Origin: Marinicella algicola
GTDB lineage: Bacteria > Pseudomonadota > Gammaproteobacteria > Xanthomonadales > Marinicellaceae
Direction of reading: 5' to 3'
Assembly: GCF_028401385.1 (NCBI RefSeq)
Contig: NZ_JAQOMR010000001.1
Location: 312,501-376,500, forward strand
DNA length: 64,000 nt
Positions 45,524 to 57,594 of this stretch are shown piece by piece. Position numbers and translations under genes: made by a program. The stretch's first letter is position 1. Each line of letters opens with the position of its first letter. Below the pieces are notes generated by a model. That model did no database searches. It saw only the letters and a program-made list of their open reading frames with translations, and was not told where the DNA came from.

Positions 45524-46505
45524 TCTGAGATCGTCACGATCCCGCAATCGCCCGTTTCGGAAGCAAATGCCAGGCGTTGGCCGGCTTCATCCCACGAAAG
45601 AGCGGTGATGGCGCCCTTGCCCTGGCGGCGCAGCAGCGCTTCTTTGCCGTCGGAGATGCGCACCGCCAGCATCATGCCGTCGATAAATCCGATGGCCAGC
45701 ATTTCTTCGGACGGATGAAACGCAACCTGTGTGACCATGATGTTGGCACGGGTCCCGAGTTCCAGAGGCGCCTTGCCCATAGGCCCGTCCTTGCCGGAGA
45801 ACGGCCAGACGATTGCCGCTGGAGCGCCAGAGGTTGCTAGCCACTTGCCGCGCGGCGACCACGACCATGATTTGACCTTGGCGGGATAGCCGCTCATGCG
45901 CATGTGCCGCGCCTCGGCGGACAGTTTGCTGTCGAGCTTCCAGCCATGAAGGGCGTTTTCCTGCATCGAGGTCACGAGGAAGCGTCCATCTGGCGAGAAC
46001 GCGATTCCGATATGGGCGCCCTTCCATTCCAATTCGACCGGCGGGGCCGTGCCCGTGACCCAGTGCAGCGAAGCACCATTATAACGCGCGGCCGCGATCC
46101 TGAGACCCTTGGGCGCGAAAGTCACAGCCTCGACGCTACGCTCCTCGGTGAAGAGGTGCGAGGTGCCGCTGGCGATCACGCGGGTTTCCTTGCCGACCGC
46201 ATAGGCAACAGCACCGTGCGGCCCGCCGGAAACCGCCGAGATCCATTTGCGCGGGACGCTCGCCAGCTCTTCCGTCGAGCCATCCTTGGAAAGCCGCAGC
46301 ACCCTGCCGTCTTCGCCGCCCGTCAGCAATGTCTGACTGAACGGGTCGCGCACACAGGTCAGCAAGCCATCATGGGCCTGCACAACCTTTTCGCCCTCAT
46401 CGAGCCGGTGGACCGCGCCGCCGGCTGTGGCGAAGAACGGAACGCCGCCCAGAAAGGCGGTGGCGATGACGTGGTCGTCAATGTCGAGGGGGCTACGCTC
46501 GGCAT
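45520..46505 (-). CDS. WD40 repeat protein paired with CobW GTPase, frameshift near start
   Basis: Beta-propeller protein of about 328 residues after repair. Repeat-like units include LLTGGEDGRVLRL, VEAVTFAPKGLRIAAARYNG, IGIAFSPDGRFLVTSMQENALHGW, KSWSWSPRGKWLATSG, and ITALSWDEAGQRLAFASETG. The start is ATG 46505, overlapping the CobW-like stop (TGATG). It enters the propeller frame (MPSVAPLDIDDHVIA) if the five-G run at 46488-46492 had six bases. WD40 genes directly downstream of a CobW-family GTPase are common in Rhizobiales; their joint role in metal handling is an inference. Confidence 0.85.
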
Positions 46506-47572
46506 CAGTTCTGGACCGCGCAGGCCCGGAAGCTTTTCTCGAGCTTTTCACGGTCAAGATCTCGGCCGATGAAAACCAACCGGCTTTCGTGTTTTTCGCC
46601 GTCTTTCCATGCACGCTGGTGCTCGCCTTCGATGATCATGTGCACCCCTTGCACCACGTAGCGTTCGTCGTCGCCCTTGAATGCGATAATGCCTTTCAGA
46701 CGCAGGATGCTCGGGCCCTGGTTCTGTGTTACCGACTGGATCCATGGGAAGAACCTGTTTGGATCCAGTTCGCCGCCGCGGAGCGAAACCGACTGCACCG
46801 TCACATCGTGATGATCGGAAAGACCATGATGATGGTGGTGATCATGGTCATGGTCATGGTGATCGTGATGATGATCATGGTCGCAATCAGGACCGCAGAC
46901 ATGATCATCATGATCGTGATCGAGAAAATGCGGATCATCCTCCAGCACATGCTTCAGGTCGAAGGCGTTCTGGTTGAGGATACGCTCCAGTTCGATGCCG
47001 GAGCGCTCTGTCCTGTAAATCCTGGCGGCCGGATTGATGGCGTGCACCAGACCTTCGACATCCGCTAGTTCCTCGGCACTGACGAGGTCGGTCTTGTTGA
47101 GCAGCACGATATCGGCAAAGGCGATCTGGTCTTCAGCCTCGCGGCTGTCCTTCAGGCGCAGCGGCAGGTGTTTGGCGTCGACCAGCGCAATCACGGCGTC
47201 GAGTGCGGTTTTGGCCCGCACGTCGTCATCCATGAAGAAGGTCTGAGCGACGGGAACAGGGTCGGCAAGACCGGTGGTTTCCACGATGATACCGTCGAAG
47301 CGCGGGCGCCGCATCAGTCCTTCGACAACCCGGATCAGGTCGCCGCGCACGGTGCAGCACACACAGCCATTGTTCATTTCGTAGATTTCCTCGTCGGATT
47401 CCACGATCAGGTCATTGTCGATGCCGATCTCGCCGAACTCGTTGACGATAACCGCATATTGCTTGCCGTGGTTTTCAGAAAGGATCCGGTTGAGCAGGGT
47501 GGTTTTTCCCGATCCCAGATAGCCTGTCAGTACAGTCACGGGAATTGGCTTTGCAGCTTGCGTGTCGGTCAT
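46505..47572 (-). CDS. CobW/COG0523 family metallochaperone GTPase with His-rich loop
   Basis: G3E GTPase of 355 residues. Walker A is LTGYLGSGKTTLLNRIL, the metal-binding C-x-C-C motif is NNGCVCCTVRGDL near residue 70, and the guanine-specificity motif is LLNKTDLV. An Asp/His-rich stretch at residues about 217-255, including DCDHDHHHDHHDHDHDHHHHHG, is typical of zinc- or nickel-linked members. The C-terminal CobW_C domain begins VQSVSLRGGELDPNRFFPW. It is uninterrupted and heads a two-gene unit with the WD40 gene. Zinc is the likeliest metal, but no Zur site was seen upstream, so this is inferred. Confidence 0.92.
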   Translation of the reverse strand: MTDTQAAKPIPVTVLTGYLGSGKTTLLNRILSENHGKQYAVIVNEFGEIGIDNDLIVESDEEIYEMNNGCVCCTVRGDLIRVVEGLMRRPRFDGIIVETTGLADPVPVAQTFFMDDDVRAKTALDAVIALVDAKHLPLRLKDSREAEDQIAFADIVLLNKTDLVSAEELADVEGLVHAINPAARIYRTERSGIELERILNQNAFDLKHVLEDDPHFLDHDHDDHVCGPDCDHDHHHDHHDHDHDHHHHHGLSDHHDVTVQSVSLRGGELDPNRFFPWIQSVTQNQGPSILRLKGIIAFKGDDERYVVQGVHMIIEGEHQRAWKDGEKHESRLVFIGRDLDREKLEKSFRACAVQN

Positions 47573-47737
47573 GATTGTTCCTTTGAAGGATTTTGCGACT
47601 ATATAAGGGTGATGCCCTCAGGCAGCAAGGCAGGGCCGGAAACTGCTTGTCGTTATGCCGCAACAGATCTCATCCGGTATCATTTCATGGGAAATTTAAA
47701 CCGATTTTATCTTTTATGTTGAAATTTCGACGATTTT

Positions 47738-47757
47738 TGAATTAAAATTTTAAATCA
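47738..47757. promoter_or_regulatory. Near-perfect 20-bp palindrome upstream of the lacI-type gene
   Basis: TGAATTAAAATTTTAAATCA has nine of ten base pairs in dyad symmetry, 45 bases before the LacI-family start and inside the gap divergent to the CobW gene. A dimeric-regulator site, possibly for autoregulation, is plausible; AT-richness makes chance palindromes more likely here. Confidence 0.4.
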
Positions 47758-47802
47758 GGATCCGAAGCGCAGCGCGCGCGTGCATTCATCGGGAGAAATG
47801 CC

Positions 47803-48843
47803 ATGGCCCAGAAAGTCAAGCTTTCCACAATCGCCGAATCTCTTGGAATTTCCACGGCGACGGTCTCGCTGGCGCTCCGGGACAGTCCTCTGGTTGCGGC
47901 CACCACCCGCGAACGCATCAAGGAACAGGCCCGCGCTCTGGGGTATATCTACAATCGCCGCGCCGCCAGCCTCAGAACCTCGCGCTCGGGCATTATCGGT
48001 GTTGTCGTGCACGACATCATGAACCCCTTCTATGGCGAGATCCTCAAGGCGATCGAAAGCGAGCTTGATCGCAACCAGCACACTTTCATCCTCTCCAATC
48101 ACTACGATTCGGTCGAAAAGCAGCGCAATTTCATCGAGACCCTGCTGCAGCTTGGCGGCGACGGGGTGATCATGTCACCGGCGATCGGTACGCCGCCAGC
48201 CGATGTCCAGCTCGCCGAGGATAATAACATGCCAGCGATTTTTGTCGCCCGTACCATGGAGGAGCTGGACCTGCCGACTTATCGCGGCGATGACAGCTAC
48301 GGCATCGCACTTGCCACCAATCACCTGATCGGACTAGGCCATCGCTGTATCGCGATGATCGGCGGCACGGATCAAACGTCAACCGGGCGCGATCGCTATG
48401 CCGGATATGTCAACGCGTTGAAAAAGGCCGGAATCACGGTTGATCCGGGCCTGCGTATTCCCGGGCCACGCACCAAACAGGGCGGCTTCGAGGCGGCCGT
48501 ACATTTCCTGTCCCTGCCGCAAAAACCCACGGCTGCCGTCTGCTGGAATGATCTGGTCGCCATCGGCCTTATGAATGGCATTTCGCGGGCAGGCCTGACA
48601 CCGGGGGCCGACATTTCTGTGACTGGATATGACGACCTGGAGGAAGCCTCGATCTCCACGCCGTCGCTGACGACGGTTTGGAACGGTCAGGCCGAGGTTG
48701 GCCGGCTGGCGGCGCGCGCGCTGCTCGACAGGCTTGCCGGCTCGAATGCCCCCAATGGCATGCATCTCATCAAGCCGGAAATGCGGATCCGCCAGTCAAC
48801 TGGCCCCCATCGCGAGACCGCCGAGAGCTATCTTGCGCTGTAA
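47803..48843 (+). CDS. LacI family transcriptional regulator
   Basis: A 346-residue repressor-type protein. The helix-turn-helix is VKLSTIAESLGISTATVSLALRDSP at residues 5-29, followed by the hinge helix RRAASLRTSRSG and a periplasmic-binding-protein-like effector domain (IIGVVVHDIMNPFYGEIL onward to about residue 340). The C terminus contains AVCWNDLVAIGLMNGI and ISVTGYDD, the usual LacI family landmarks. The next gene, a 2-hydroxyacid dehydrogenase on the same strand 52 bases away, is a likely target or partner. Its ligand is unknown. Confidence 0.94.
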   Translation: MAQKVKLSTIAESLGISTATVSLALRDSPLVAATTRERIKEQARALGYIYNRRAASLRTSRSGIIGVVVHDIMNPFYGEILKAIESELDRNQHTFILSNHYDSVEKQRNFIETLLQLGGDGVIMSPAIGTPPADVQLAEDNNMPAIFVARTMEELDLPTYRGDDSYGIALATNHLIGLGHRCIAMIGGTDQTSTGRDRYAGYVNALKKAGITVDPGLRIPGPRTKQGGFEAAVHFLSLPQKPTAAVCWNDLVAIGLMNGISRAGLTPGADISVTGYDDLEEASISTPSLTTVWNGQAEVGRLAARALLDRLAGSNAPNGMHLIKPEMRIRQSTGPHRETAESYLAL

Positions 48844-48895
48844 AGTCGGGCGCTATTCACGAATTTCAATCGCCAAAACATATTCGGGAGGCATT

Positions 48896-49854
48896 ATGCC
48901 CAAACCAGTAGTCATGCTTTCGCAAAATATGAACCCCTTTATCCAGAACGTGCTGAAAGACGATTATGAACTTGTAACAATGCCCGAAGGCGGGCCCGAC
49001 GCCCTTGGTGAAAAGGTAACCGATATCCGGGCCGTCGTGGCCTTTGGCGGTTTTTCCGGCGTACAGATGGACGCCTTACCGAATCTTGAGATCGTTGCGT
49101 GTCCGGGCGTTGGATATGACGGTATTGACACGGAGCATGCGGCAAATCGCGGCATCGTCATCACGCACACGCCGAATGTTTTGAATGACGAAGTTGCCGA
49201 TACCACCATTGCGCTGTTTTTGAACGCAGTTCGTCGTCTTTACGCTGCTGAGACGTGGTTGCGCGATGGTCGTTGGCAGACCGAGGGCAACTTCCCGCTC
49301 TCGCCTTTTTCGGTGAAGGGGCGCAAGGTCGGTCTCTATGGTCTCGGCCGGATCGGGCTTGAAATCGCAGGTCGGCTGGAGCCGTTCAAGGTCGAAATTG
49401 CCTATCACACCCGGAGCCCGAAAAAGGGTGTCGCCTATGCCTATCACCCGACTCTTGCCTCACTGGCCGAGGCCGTCGATACGCTGATCTGCGTTGTGCC
49501 GAAGACCCCGAGACCCACAAGGTGATCAATGCCGATATCCTTTCGGCGCTCGGCCCCAATGGTATTCTGGTCAATGTCGGGCGCGGCTGGAGTGTCGATG
49601 AGGATGCGCTGGTCGCCGCCCTCGAAGCCGGCACGATCGGCGGGGCGGGTCTCGATGTCTTCTATGACGAGCCGCATGTGCCGGAGAAACTGCGCGGCTT
49701 CGACAATGTCAGCCTGCTGCCCCACGTCGCTTCCGCCTCTGTACAGACCAGGAGAGCGATGGGTCAGCTCGTAGCCGACAATCTGAAGGGCTGGTTTGCC
49801 GAAGGCCGCCCGGTTACGCCCGTGCCGGAAACGCCGGTGCCGCCGAACGTCTGA
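48896..49854 (+). CDS. D-isomer 2-hydroxyacid dehydrogenase (glyoxylate/hydroxypyruvate reductase-like), one frameshift
   Basis: NAD(P)-dependent dehydrogenase of 319 residues after repair. The nucleotide motif GLYGLGRIGLEIAGRL is near residue 148; VNVGRGWSVDEDAL carries the catalytic Arg region, GLDVFYDEPHVPE the catalytic Glu, and LLPHVASAS the catalytic His. The frame breaks at 49504, where AAGACC should read AAGGACC to give VVPKDPETHKVIN. GGGAGG at 48886-48891 precedes ATG 48896. The substrate could be glyoxylate, hydroxypyruvate or a sugar-derived 2-keto acid. Its co-orientation with the lacI-type gene hints at carbohydrate-linked use. Confidence 0.9.
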
Positions 49855-49863
49855 AGCCGTCCT

Positions 49864-50298
49864 TCAGGATTGCTGTTTTCTGGCGGCAATGATCTTTTGC
49901 ATGAGGCCTACAAACTGTGCGCTCTCTTCGTCCGAAAGGTTGAAGAGAGCGTCTTCGTTCTCGGCGGTGGCTGCCGCGATGGCGGGGTCGCGCAGGGCGC
50001 GGGCATGCTCCGTCAGCTTTATGCGCTGCACGCGGCCATCCTCCGGGTCTTTTTCCCGCTTGACTAGCCCGTCGCGTTCCATGCGCGAGAGCGTGTTGGC
50101 CATTGTCGCCTGCTCGATATCGAGCCGTTCCACCAACTGCTTCTGCGTCAGTCCGTCATGTTCCCACAATTCCAGAAGCGCCGGAAAGGTGCCCGTCGTC
50201 AGCCCAAGTGGCCTGATGCGACCAGCAAGTCCGCGTTCGAAAAGCCGTGCCAGATGATTAGCGAGATAGCCGGCGGAACTGTCTTTTGAAAAGGTCAT
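49864..50298 (-). CDS. MarR family transcriptional regulator
   Basis: A 144-residue winged-helix regulator. The dimer helix is SAGYLANHLARLFERGL, the recognition region is LTQKQLVERLDIEQATMANTLSRMERDGLV, and the wing is KREKDPEDGRVQRIKLTEHA, all in the standard MarR order. Starts at 50313 and 50319 are also in frame, but they lie within the first operator palindrome, so 50298 is preferred. It is divergent from a small membrane gene, with two related palindromes between them, so it most likely controls both. Its ligand is unknown. Confidence 0.88.
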   Translation of the reverse strand: MTFSKDSSAGYLANHLARLFERGLAGRIRPLGLTTGTFPALLELWEHDGLTQKQLVERLDIEQATMANTLSRMERDGLVKREKDPEDGRVQRIKLTEHARALRDPAIAAATAENEDALFNLSDEESAQFVGLMQKIIAARKQQS

Positions 50299-50313
50299 GC
50301 GCTTTGTTAGCAT

Positions 50314-50354
50314 TTGCATAGCAAGCTATGCAATGATATATAGCATGCTATATA
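50314..50354. promoter_or_regulatory. Twin MarR operator palindromes
   Basis: Two palindromes share the core ATAGC-NN-GCTAT: TTGCATAGC-AA-GCTATGCAA at 50314-50333 (perfect 9+9) and TATATAGCATGCTATATA at 50337-50354 (perfect 18 bp). Their centres are 22 bases apart, about two DNA turns. They lie between the MarR gene and the divergent membrane gene and are strong candidates for its binding sites. Confidence 0.8.
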
Positions 50355-50371
50355 AATAACGGAGTATGACC

Positions 50372-50805
50372 ATGCTAAAGACTGTTCATCCCATCACCGG
50401 CGCTCTCGCGCTTGCAACCATCACCGCTTTCTGGCTGTCGACTATTCTGGCGGAGACCTTCGCCGGCCCCGCGCTTATCGTGATGGTCAAGACCACGATC
50501 CCCTGGGGGTTTTACTGCTGGTGCCTTGTCTGGCGCTGGCGGGCTTTTCCGGTTTTCGCCTTGCGCGGCCAATGCGCGGACCGTTGGTGGCGGCAAAGCG
50601 CAAACGCATGCCGATCATTGCCATCAATGGCATTGTCGTTTTGATACCGTGCGCGCTGTTTCTTTCCGCAAAGGCCGAGGCTGGTGAGTTTGATACTTTG
50701 TTTTATGCCGTTCAAGCAGTCGAACTCGTCTCTGGTGCGGTCAATATCGCGCTTATGGGCATGAACATGCATGACGGCTTGCGGATGACGGCAAAGCGCC
50801 GCTGA
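50372..50805 (+). CDS. Small four-helix membrane protein divergent from MarR gene, one frameshift
   Basis: About 144 residues after repair, with four hydrophobic segments: HPITGALALATITAFWLSTIL, VKTTIPWGFLLLVPCLALAGFSGF, MPIIAINGIVVLIPCALFLS, and YAVQAVELVSGAVNIALMGMNM. The run of five G and four T at 50505-50513 is one base short; restoring it makes the second helix continuous. The ATG at 50372 is seven bases after GGAG; the ATG at 50366 is too close. I do not know the family function. MarR-adjacent small membrane proteins are often part of stress or solvent responses, but that is only context. Confidence 0.7.
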
Positions 50806-50834
50806 CCTGCGTTGCATATCACCGGCACAGCGCG

Positions 50835-51592
50835 TCAGCCCCGGCTGGTGCCAGCCGCATAGGCGCGCACAGCATCGCCAAACGCTTCGAAGAGCCTCCG
50901 CGAGGTGTTGTCGGTTGTCGCCCAGTATTCCGGGTGCCACTGGACGCCGACGGCGAAGTTCTTCGCGTCGATGACCGAAACCGCCTCGACCGTGCCATCC
51001 GGGGCGACGGCCTCGACGGTAAGAGCGGGCGCAACGTCGCCAATGGCCTGTCGATGCAGTGAATTGACCTGCACCTCCCCGGGGCCGAGGATATCGCCCA
51101 GGCAGGAGCCTTCCTTCACATGAACCGGCTGGCGGATGACGAACAGCGCGTCGCGGTCGCCTTCCTGCGGCTGGCGGTGGTCATGGCGGCCCTCAAGCTC
51201 ATGCACTTCACTGACCAGCGTGCCGCCGAGCGCGACATTGAGCTCCTGAATGCCGCGGCAGATGCACAAAAGCGGCATACCGCGCTCGATTGCCCGGCGG
51301 ATCATCGGCAGTGTGGTGGCATCGCGTCCGGGGTCGAACGGACCGTCGCGCTCTTCTTCTGCCTTGCCGTAAAGTGCGGGGGCTACATTGGTGCGCGAGC
51401 CGGTAATCATCACCCCGTCGACCCGGTCGAGCATGGCGTCAATGTCCTGCTTGTCACCAAGGGCGGGAACGATGAAGCTCATCGCGCCTGCCACATCGAG
51501 CGCCGCGCCGACATATTGCTGCTGTGCGGCATGCCAGGTGGTGTCGCGGAAAAACAGGTGTCAGCAGGAACGGCGACGATCGGTTTCGGCAT
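50835..51592 (-). CDS. Gamma-glutamyl-gamma-aminobutyrate hydrolase family (PuuD-like) peptidase C26, one frameshift
   Basis: Class I amidotransferase-fold hydrolase of 252 residues after repair. The N terminus MPKPIVAVPADTCF reaches HAAQQQYVGAALDVAGAM only if the five-A run at 51550-51554 (plus strand) had six bases. The nucleophile elbow is PLLCICRGIQELNVALGG with the catalytic Cys, VNSLHRQAI is conserved, and the catalytic His-Glu is GVQWHPEYWA. PuuD acts on gamma-glutamyl-GABA in putrescine breakdown; here no other puu genes are present, so the substrate is inferred by family only. It is divergent from dctP. Confidence 0.87.
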
Positions 51593-51707
51593 GGGAACTC
51601 CGGCGTTTGTTTTTCGAAGTGATGTCGCCTTGCCGGTATTCTGTCAAATGAAACCGTGGGGCCGCTCATGGCAAATTCTGATCGGTCGATAACGGCAGAC
51701 AATCAGA

Positions 51708-52983
<1,276 letters not shown>

Positions 52984-53010
52984 GCCACAAAGACCATTCA
53001 ATCAAAAACG

Positions 53011-53045
53011 AAACCCCGGAAAGCAGAAGCTCCCGGGGTTTTCTT
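53011..53045. terminator. Terminator between dctP and the convergent dctM
   Basis: AAACCCCGG and CCGGGGTTT pair over nine bases around a loop of about 13, followed by TCTTT on the plus strand, with A-rich sequence on the other side. It probably serves both strands. Confidence 0.85.
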
Positions 53046-53067
53046 TGCCTGCCTGACAACCGAGCTG

Positions 53068-54836
<1,769 letters not shown>

Positions 54837-54844
<8 letters not shown>

Positions 54845-55415
54845 TCGGCATATCCTCAGTCATCATGTGTGCGGCGTTGCCGGCGTCTGAATAAAGCCCC
54901 GCGTCTTCCTTGATGTGTCCGGAGAGGGAGGCGGCGCGTTTGATGATTTCCGAAAAGGCCTGCAGCAGGAGCAGAATGAAACCGATCAGGATGAAGGATT
55001 TCGCAGGCCACAGGATGAGCCCGCCGGCATTGGTGGAGTGTTCGCCGCTCGCAAACGAGCGCCAGAACCACGGCCAGGCGAGATAGATCATCATCGAGGC
55101 GAAGGGCACGAGGAAGATGATATGCAGCACGAGATCAATCCAGTCGCGGGTGCGCTTGCTCCACGACGACGACAGAATGTCGATCCTGATGTGCTCGTTG
55201 CGCAAAAGCGCATAGGCGGCAGCCAGCATGAAGACCGCGCCAAAGAGATACCATTGTAGCTCCAGCATGGCGTTGGACGAAAGCGAGAACAGCTTTCGGC
55301 TTACAGCATTGCCGGCACTGACCAGAACTGCAATCAGAAGCAGCCAGGACACCGAATGTCCGATGAATTCGTTCAGCCTGTCGATGGTACGGCTTATTAT
55401 TATAAGTGGTTTCAT
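54837..55415 (-). CDS. TRAP transporter small permease subunit (DctQ)
   Basis: Four-helix membrane subunit of 192 residues. It begins MKPLIIISRTIDRLNEFIGHSVSWLLLIAVLVSAGNAVSRK, the usual DctQ opening, and contains ELQWYLFGAVFMLAAAYALLRNEHIRIDIL, the DctQ signature with the conserved Glu and His. The ATG at 55415 has a GGAGGCC site seven bases upstream; the frame is open further upstream but that part (MQNMRKNTI onward) is not family-like. It leads dctM and faces dctP convergently beyond it. The gene is uninterrupted. Confidence 0.91.
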
Positions 55416-55697
55416 TTTGGGGCCTCCATACCGTCCGACTTCCTTAATGGAAGTTGTCAAGGCCACGCAACATGCCTTTGGTACAATATGAGATGAAAAA
55501 GGCCGTCTGATTGTATTTTTGCGCATGTTTTGCATCGGAGTGCGGAAACTAATTTCTTTTTCGCTGTTTCATCCTGTGTGCGGGTATGCGTCGGATTATT
55601 GCCCGGTGCAGGCATGATGTGGTAACTCGGGGATGAACGGGACATTTGTCCGGATGGCGCGGGAGGCCGGCCATGCCGGATCGCACAGGAGGGATCT

Positions 55698-55922
55698 ATG
55701 CAGAATGTTGATACGGGCAGCGCCCAGCCCGCGGACGAGGTTGACTTTGCCGAGCACGCGAACACTTACAAGCAGTTCCTGAACGGCGCCAAATACGGTG
55801 CAGCTCTCGTCGTCGCGCTTCTTGTGGCCATGGCTGCCGGGCTCGTCGGGCCGTTCGGATTTATCAGCAGCTTGATTATTTTCATTCTCATCAGCGCCAT
55901 CGGCATCTATATTCTTCGTTGA
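55698..55922 (+). CDS. aa3-type cytochrome c oxidase subunit IV
   Basis: A 74-residue single-helix accessory subunit of aa3-type oxidase found in alphaproteobacteria. The soluble start DEVDFAEHANTYKQFLNGAKYG carries the family E-H-x3-Y-x2-F pattern near residue 19, and the rest is hydrophobic (AALVVALLVAMAAGLVGPFGF; LIIFILISAIGIYILR). It sits upstream of pntAA, the usual place for it in Rhizobiales. GGAGGGA precedes ATG 55698. Core oxidase genes are not in this window. Confidence 0.9.
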   Translation: MQNVDTGSAQPADEVDFAEHANTYKQFLNGAKYGAALVVALLVAMAAGLVGPFGFISSLIIFILISAIGIYILR

Positions 55923-56020
55923 GCGCCTGTTCGGGCGTTTCTTTTCTTCGAAGCGCGGCATAACGAACGCTAGGCCGTTGCCCTTTGTTGCGCGTTTCGA
56001 TCTGTCTTTGGGAGACAAGC

Positions 56021-57179
56021 TTGAGCAAGAAATTATTTGTGCCGAAGGAGACGTCCGGCGCGGAAACGCGTGTGGCGGCTTCTCCCGACACAGTCAAAAA
56101 CTGAAAGCGCTCGGCCTCGACATCGTGATCGAGACGGGAGCGGGCTTTGCCTCTGGGATCGATGACGATGCGTTCCGCAATACCGGTGCCGAAATCGCCG
56201 GTCCGGATGCGGCATCCTCTGCCGATGTGATCTTCAAGGTGCGCCGGCCGGAGCCCCATGAGTTTGCTGCCTATAAAAACGGTGCGATCGTCGTGGCGAT
56301 GATGGATCCCTATGGCAATGAAGAAGCCCTTGGCGCCATGGCCGAAAAGGGATTTCGACGATTGCCATGGAATTAATGCCGCGCATTACCCGCGCGCAAT
56401 CGATGGATGTGCTCTCCTCGCAGGCTAATCTTGCCGGCTATCAGGCGGTGATTGAGGCGGCGGTCGTGTTTGACCGTGCCATGCCGATGATGATGACGGC
56501 GGCGGGCACTGTGCCTGCCGGCCGCGTTTTCGTCATGGGCGCCGGTGTTGCCGGTCTCCAGGCGATTGCGACGGCGCGCAGGCTTGGCGCCGTGGTTTCG
56601 GCAACGGATGTTCGCCCGGCTGCCAAGGAGCAGGTTGCTTCGCTCGGCGCAAAATTCATCGCGGTCGAGGATGACGAGTTCAAAGCGGCAGAGACGTCAG
56701 GCGGCTATGCCAAGGAAATGTCGGACGAATATAAGGCCAAGCAGGCCGAACTCGTTGCTGCACACATCGCCAAGCAGGATATTATCATTACCACCGCGCT
56801 GATTCCGGGCCGTCCGGCGCCGCGGCTGGTCACCCGTCAAATGCTGTCTGCGATGAAACTCGGTTCGGTCGCCGTTGACCTGGCAGTCGAGCGTGGCGGC
56901 AATATTGAGGGCGTAGAAGCGGACAAGATTGCCAATGTCGAGGGCGTTTCGGTTGTCGGCTATCTCAATCTGCCGGGCCGGATCGCGGCCTCCGCCTCGC
57001 TTCTTTATGCCAAGAACCTGCTCACCTTCTTCCAGACGCTGGTCGACAAGGAGAGCGGCGAGATCAACATCAACCGGGACGATGAGCTTATCGCCGCCAC
57101 GCTTTTAACGCATGAAGGCGCGGTCGTTCATCCGAAATTCGGCGGTGCTGCCGCCGGGGAGAGGCCTGATGGCTTTTGA
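56021..57179 (+). CDS. pntAA: NAD(P) transhydrogenase subunit alpha part 1 (domain I), two frameshifts
   Basis: NAD(H)-binding domain I of the proton-translocating transhydrogenase, 386 residues after repair. TTG at 56021, five bases after GGAGA, opens LSKKLFVPKETSGAETRVAASPDTVKKL. Breaks are in the five-A run at 56096-56100 and the GGG at 56349-56351 (AEKGISTIAMELMPRITRAQSMD). The NAD motif is RVFVMGAGVAGLQAIATARRLGA, followed by TDVRPAAKEQVASLGAKF and TTALIPGRPAPRLVT. The C-terminal end overlaps pntAB by 11 bases; a further missing G near 57157-57160 would give the end AAAGGEA and a TGATG overlap, which would be neater, so the last residues are uncertain. Confidence 0.94.
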
Positions 57180-57582
57180 AGATGTCACCACCTCCATCAA
57201 TGAGGCGATCACCTCGCTGGAGCAGGCCAAGACCACGCTCGGCAATTTCGAGGACGGTTCGCTGGCCGCTCTTGCCCACGGGGCCACAGGCGGAGCCGTG
57301 GATCCCTTCGTGTTCCAGCTTGCGATTTTCGCGCTTGCCGTGTTTGTCGGCTATTACGTCGTCTGGTCGGTTACGCCTGCGCTTCATACACCGCTGATGG
57401 CCGTCACCAACGCCATTTCCTCTGTCATCGTCGTCGGCGCGCTTCTGGCGGTCGGCCTTTCAGCCAGTGGCATTGCCACCGGTTTCGGCTTTGTGGCGCT
57501 CATTCTGGTCGCCATCAATATTTTCGGCGGGTTTCTTGTAACCCAGCGCATGCTGGCGATGTACAAGAAAAAGGAAAAGTAA
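57169..57582 (+). CDS. pntAB: NAD(P) transhydrogenase subunit alpha part 2 (membrane domain)
   Basis: Short membrane subunit of the three-polypeptide transhydrogenase, 137 residues. The N-terminal 45 residues are soluble (FEDVTTSINEAITSLEQAKTTL). Three or four helices follow (FQLAIFALAVFVGYYVVWSV; PLMAVTNAISSVIVVGALLAVGL; FGFVALILVAINIFGGFLV). LMAVTNAISSVIVVGAL is the domain II signature. A GGGGAGAGG site precedes ATG 57169, and pntB follows after 12 bases. It is uninterrupted. Confidence 0.95.
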   Translation: MAFEDVTTSINEAITSLEQAKTTLGNFEDGSLAALAHGATGGAVDPFVFQLAIFALAVFVGYYVVWSVTPALHTPLMAVTNAISSVIVVGALLAVGLSASGIATGFGFVALILVAINIFGGFLVTQRMLAMYKKKEK

Positions 57583-57594
57583 GGCGGTCAGAAC

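Noticed and set aside
46820..46930. Apparent tandem repeat of CAT/GAT-type triplets
   Set aside because: It encodes the His/Asp-rich loop of the CobW-type GTPase and is protein-driven, not a DNA repeat element.
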